A program made the translations under genes and the position numbers. The notes below the pieces were generated by a model. It was given only the letters and a program-made list of their open reading frames with translations, ran no database searches and had not been told where the DNA came from. From Acidobacteriota bacterium (lineage in GTDB: Bacteria; Acidobacteriota; Thermoanaerobaculia; Gp7-AA8), in the NCBI GenBank assembly GCA_003222375.1, contig QHVX01000095.1, positions 1-6,845 of the forward strand: DNA of 6,845 nucleotides. The letters run 5' to 3'. Positions 4,968 through 6,845 of this stretch are shown here, in pieces; within the stretch, counting starts at the first letter, position 1; every line of letters starts with the position of its first letter.

Positions 4968-6209
4968 ATGACTAAGCGCCGCGTCGTCGTCACCGGGATC
5001 GGCATGATCTCCCCCCTCGGAATCGGGAATCAGGCAACGTGGCAGGGGTTGATCGAAGGCCGCTCCGGCATCGGGCGCATCACGAAATTCGATCCCACGC
5101 AGTTCGCCTGCCAGATCGCCGGCGAAGTGCGAGGCTTCCATCCCGAAGAGTGGATCGAGAAAAAAGAAGTCAAGAAGTCCGACACGTTCATCCACTACGC
5201 GATCGCCGCCGCGCAGATGGCGGTCGACGATTCCAGCGTCGACACAAAGAAAGAAGATCCTGATCGCTTCGGCGTGATCATCGGATCGGGCATCGGCGGT
5301 CTGCCGCTGATCGAAGAAATGCACCAGAAGATGCTGGAGCGCGGACCGAGCCGCATCTCGCCGTTCTTCATTCCAGGACTGATCGTCAATCTCGCATCGG
5401 GCCATATCTCGATCCGATTCAACTGCCGCGGGCCGAGCTCCGCGCCCGCGACGGCGTGCGCCACCGGCGCGCACGCGATCGGCGATGCTTACAAGATCAT
5501 CCAGCGCGATGAAGCCGATCTGATGTTCGCGGGCGGAAGCGAGGCGGTCGTCACGCCGCTGGCCGTCGGCGGTTTCTCGGCGATGCGCGCGTTATCGACG
5601 CGAAACGACGATCCCGAACATGCCTCACGCCCGTGGGACCTCAACCGCGACGGCTTCGTGATGGGCGAAGGGTCGGGAGTTCTACTGATCGAAGAGCGCG
5701 AGCGAGCCCTGAGGCGCGGCGCGAAGATCTATTGCGAGATCACCGGCTACGGCATGTCGAGCGACGCCTACCACATCACCTCGCCCTCGGAAGATGGGGG
5801 CGGGATGACGCGCGTGATGCAGCGCGCGCTAAAAGATGCTACATTAAAGACTACGGATATTCAGTACATTAATGCGCATGGCACGTCGACTCCGGTCGGC
5901 GACCGCATCGAGACGCTGGCGATCAAGACAGTCTTCGGCGATCACGCCTACAAACTGGCGGTCAGCTCGACCAAGTCGATGACCGGGCACCTGCTGGGGG
6001 CGGCGGGCGGGTTGGAGGCCGCGATCTGCGCTCTGGTCGTGCAGAACGGCGTCGTGCCGCCGACGACCAACTACGAGACTCGCGATCCGGCGTGCGATCT
6101 CGACTACGTGCCTAACAAAGCGCGGACGATGAAAGTGCAGCACGTTCTGTCGAATTCGTTCGGCTTCGGCGGGACAAACGCCTCGCTGGTTTTGTCGGCG
6201 CATGCTTGA
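4968..6209 (+). CDS. fabF: Beta-ketoacyl-ACP synthase II (KAS II)
   Basis: The 413-residue product matches the usual length of FabF. It catalyses Claisen condensation of acyl-ACP with malonyl-ACP, extending fatty acids by two carbons with loss of CO2. The Cys-His-His triad is visible: C164 in ATACATGAH, H304 in NAHGTSTP, and H341 in KSMTGHLLGAAGG, with K336 in the same motif. The C-terminal GFGGTNAS loop contains the gatekeeper-type F400. The N-terminus RRVVVTGIGMISPLG is typical, so the ATG at 4968 is secure. The 26-nt leader from acpP is pyrimidine-rich and has no Shine-Dalgarno, so translation may depend on coupling to acpP. Codons from about 5829 to 5876 are markedly A/T-rich compared with the rest of the gene although the protein stays conserved there. 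FabF is preferred over FabB by its linkage to acpP. Confidence 0.97.
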   Translation: MTKRRVVVTGIGMISPLGIGNQATWQGLIEGRSGIGRITKFDPTQFACQIAGEVRGFHPEEWIEKKEVKKSDTFIHYAIAAAQMAVDDSSVDTKKEDPDRFGVIIGSGIGGLPLIEEMHQKMLERGPSRISPFFIPGLIVNLASGHISIRFNCRGPSSAPATACATGAHAIGDAYKIIQRDEADLMFAGGSEAVVTPLAVGGFSAMRALSTRNDDPEHASRPWDLNRDGFVMGEGSGVLLIEERERALRRGAKIYCEITGYGMSSDAYHITSPSEDGGGMTRVMQRALKDATLKTTDIQYINAHGTSTPVGDRIETLAIKTVFGDHAYKLAVSSTKSMTGHLLGAAGGLEAAICALVVQNGVVPPTTNYETRDPACDLDYVPNKARTMKVQHVLSNSFGFGGTNASLVLSAHA

Positions 6210-6845
6210 TTCGTTCTCTCCCGCGTGGTGGATTCGCGGACCACACGCCCAAACTTGCTGGGGCCGCCTGTCACGTCCGAGGCGCGCCATCCCGATGCGG
6301 CGCGAGGTCCTTCACACGCCCGATGATGACGAGCTGATCGTCGATCATCTCGACGGCTCCCGCCTTCGCTTCCTGTTGCTGCACGGCCTGGAGGGAAGCT
6401 CGAACTCGGTTTACATGCAGGGACTGCTGCGCATCATCGCGCGGCATGGCTTCGCTGCCACGGCGATGAATTTCCGATCGTGCGCGCGCGATCCGAAGAA
6501 TCTTTCGCGCATGCTGATGAATCGGACCGCCTGGCTGTATCACTCCGGCGACACGCGCGACTTCGATTTTCTCGTCGGCAGCATGCCGAAGGATCTGCCC
6601 ATCGTTGCGATCGGCGCGTCGTTAGGCGGCAATGTGTTGCTGAAGTGGCTCGGCGAAAATCCGGCCCAAACCATGATCAAGGCCGCCGCGACGATGTCCG
6701 TGCCGTACGACCTGGCCGCCGGCGCGCGGAACCTGTCGATCGGAGCAGGCCTCTTTTATACCGCGCAGTTCTTTCAGACGATGAGGCGCAAGACCGTATC
6801 GGTCGTTGAGCGGTTCGGAGTGAAGCTCGACGTGCCCGGCGCGAT
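6202..6845 (+). CDS. YheT-like alpha/beta hydrolase (partial, C-terminus off the right edge)
   Basis: The ATG at 6202 opens a frame of 214 complete codons to the window edge. The N-terminus FSPAWWIRGPHAQTCWGRL is characteristic of YheT-like (UPF0017) hydrolases. LLLHGLEGSSNS (58-69) supplies the HG oxyanion region, and YHSGDTRDFDF (113-123) is another family motif. GASLGGNVLLKWLGE (138-152) holds the nucleophile elbow with S140. The catalytic Asp and His should lie beyond the edge. Members are cytoplasmic esterase-like enzymes of poorly known substrate. The segment between FRSCARD and YHSGD (about 98-112) looks longer than in the relatives I recall. The start overlaps the fabF stop by 8 nt with no Shine-Dalgarno, pointing to translational coupling and a shared transcript with acpP-fabF. 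A link to acyl-ester or lipid turnover is suggested only by that context. Confidence 0.9.
   Translation, partial: MLDSFSPAWWIRGPHAQTCWGRLSRPRRAIPMRREVLHTPDDDELIVDHLDGSRLRFLLLHGLEGSSNSVYMQGLLRIIARHGFAATAMNFRSCARDPKNLSRMLMNRTAWLYHSGDTRDFDFLVGSMPKDLPIVAIGASLGGNVLLKWLGENPAQTMIKAAATMSVPYDLAAGARNLSIGAGLFYTAQFFQTMRRKTVSVVERFGVKLDVPGA

Noticed and set aside
4911..5474. 187-codon minus-strand frame across the fabF 5' half
   Set aside because: It is antisense to the conserved fabF coding region, and its Arg/Asp-rich translation resembles no family.

Overview
The window is GC-rich bacterial DNA whose coding stretches are mostly G/C at third codon positions. The secreted matrixin-type protease with fibronectin III and PKD domains, the His/Met-rich envelope protein and the acpP-fabF pair suit a soil or environmental bacterium. 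The style of the exported proteins reminds me of Acidobacteriota, but that is an impression from protein style, and no rRNA or other taxonomic marker is present.

Layout. (1) Positions 1-2121, minus strand: one uninterrupted 707-codon frame that runs off the left edge, encoding a secreted zinc metallopeptidase with FN3 and PKD modules. The strong plus-strand frames across it are shadows. (2) 2122-2288: short divergent spacer. (3) 2289-3473, plus: exported His/Met-rich protein of unknown function, probably an outer-membrane barrel. (4) 3382-4170, minus: HAD-superfamily hydrolase whose 3' end overlaps gene 3 tail-to-tail by 92 bp. (5) 4231-4551, minus: DUF2203-type small protein directly upstream of the HAD gene. 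(6) 4702-4941, plus: acyl carrier protein; 4968-6209, plus: FabF (beta-ketoacyl-ACP synthase II); 6202-end, plus: YheT-like alpha/beta hydrolase, overlapping fabF by 8 nt and cut by the right edge.

Two non-coding repeat structures stand out. At 4163-4231 an array of about eight 8-bp units flips orientation at its midpoint and exactly fills the gap between the DUF2203 stop and the HAD start. At 4545-4622 an imperfect palindrome of the dispersed-repeat type sits between the divergent DUF2203 and acpP genes. The predicted start codon of each minus-strand gene lies inside one of these repeats.

Functionally, acpP and fabF form the core of fatty-acid chain elongation: ACP carries the acyl chain and FabF condenses it with malonyl-ACP. 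The coupled YheT-like hydrolase is likely co-transcribed with them. The left half codes for exported proteins with no visible link to the lipid genes. I see no CRISPR array, transposase, tRNA, rRNA or defence system. The most unusual signals are the repeats and their relation to the gene starts, and the uncharacterised His/Met-rich exported protein.
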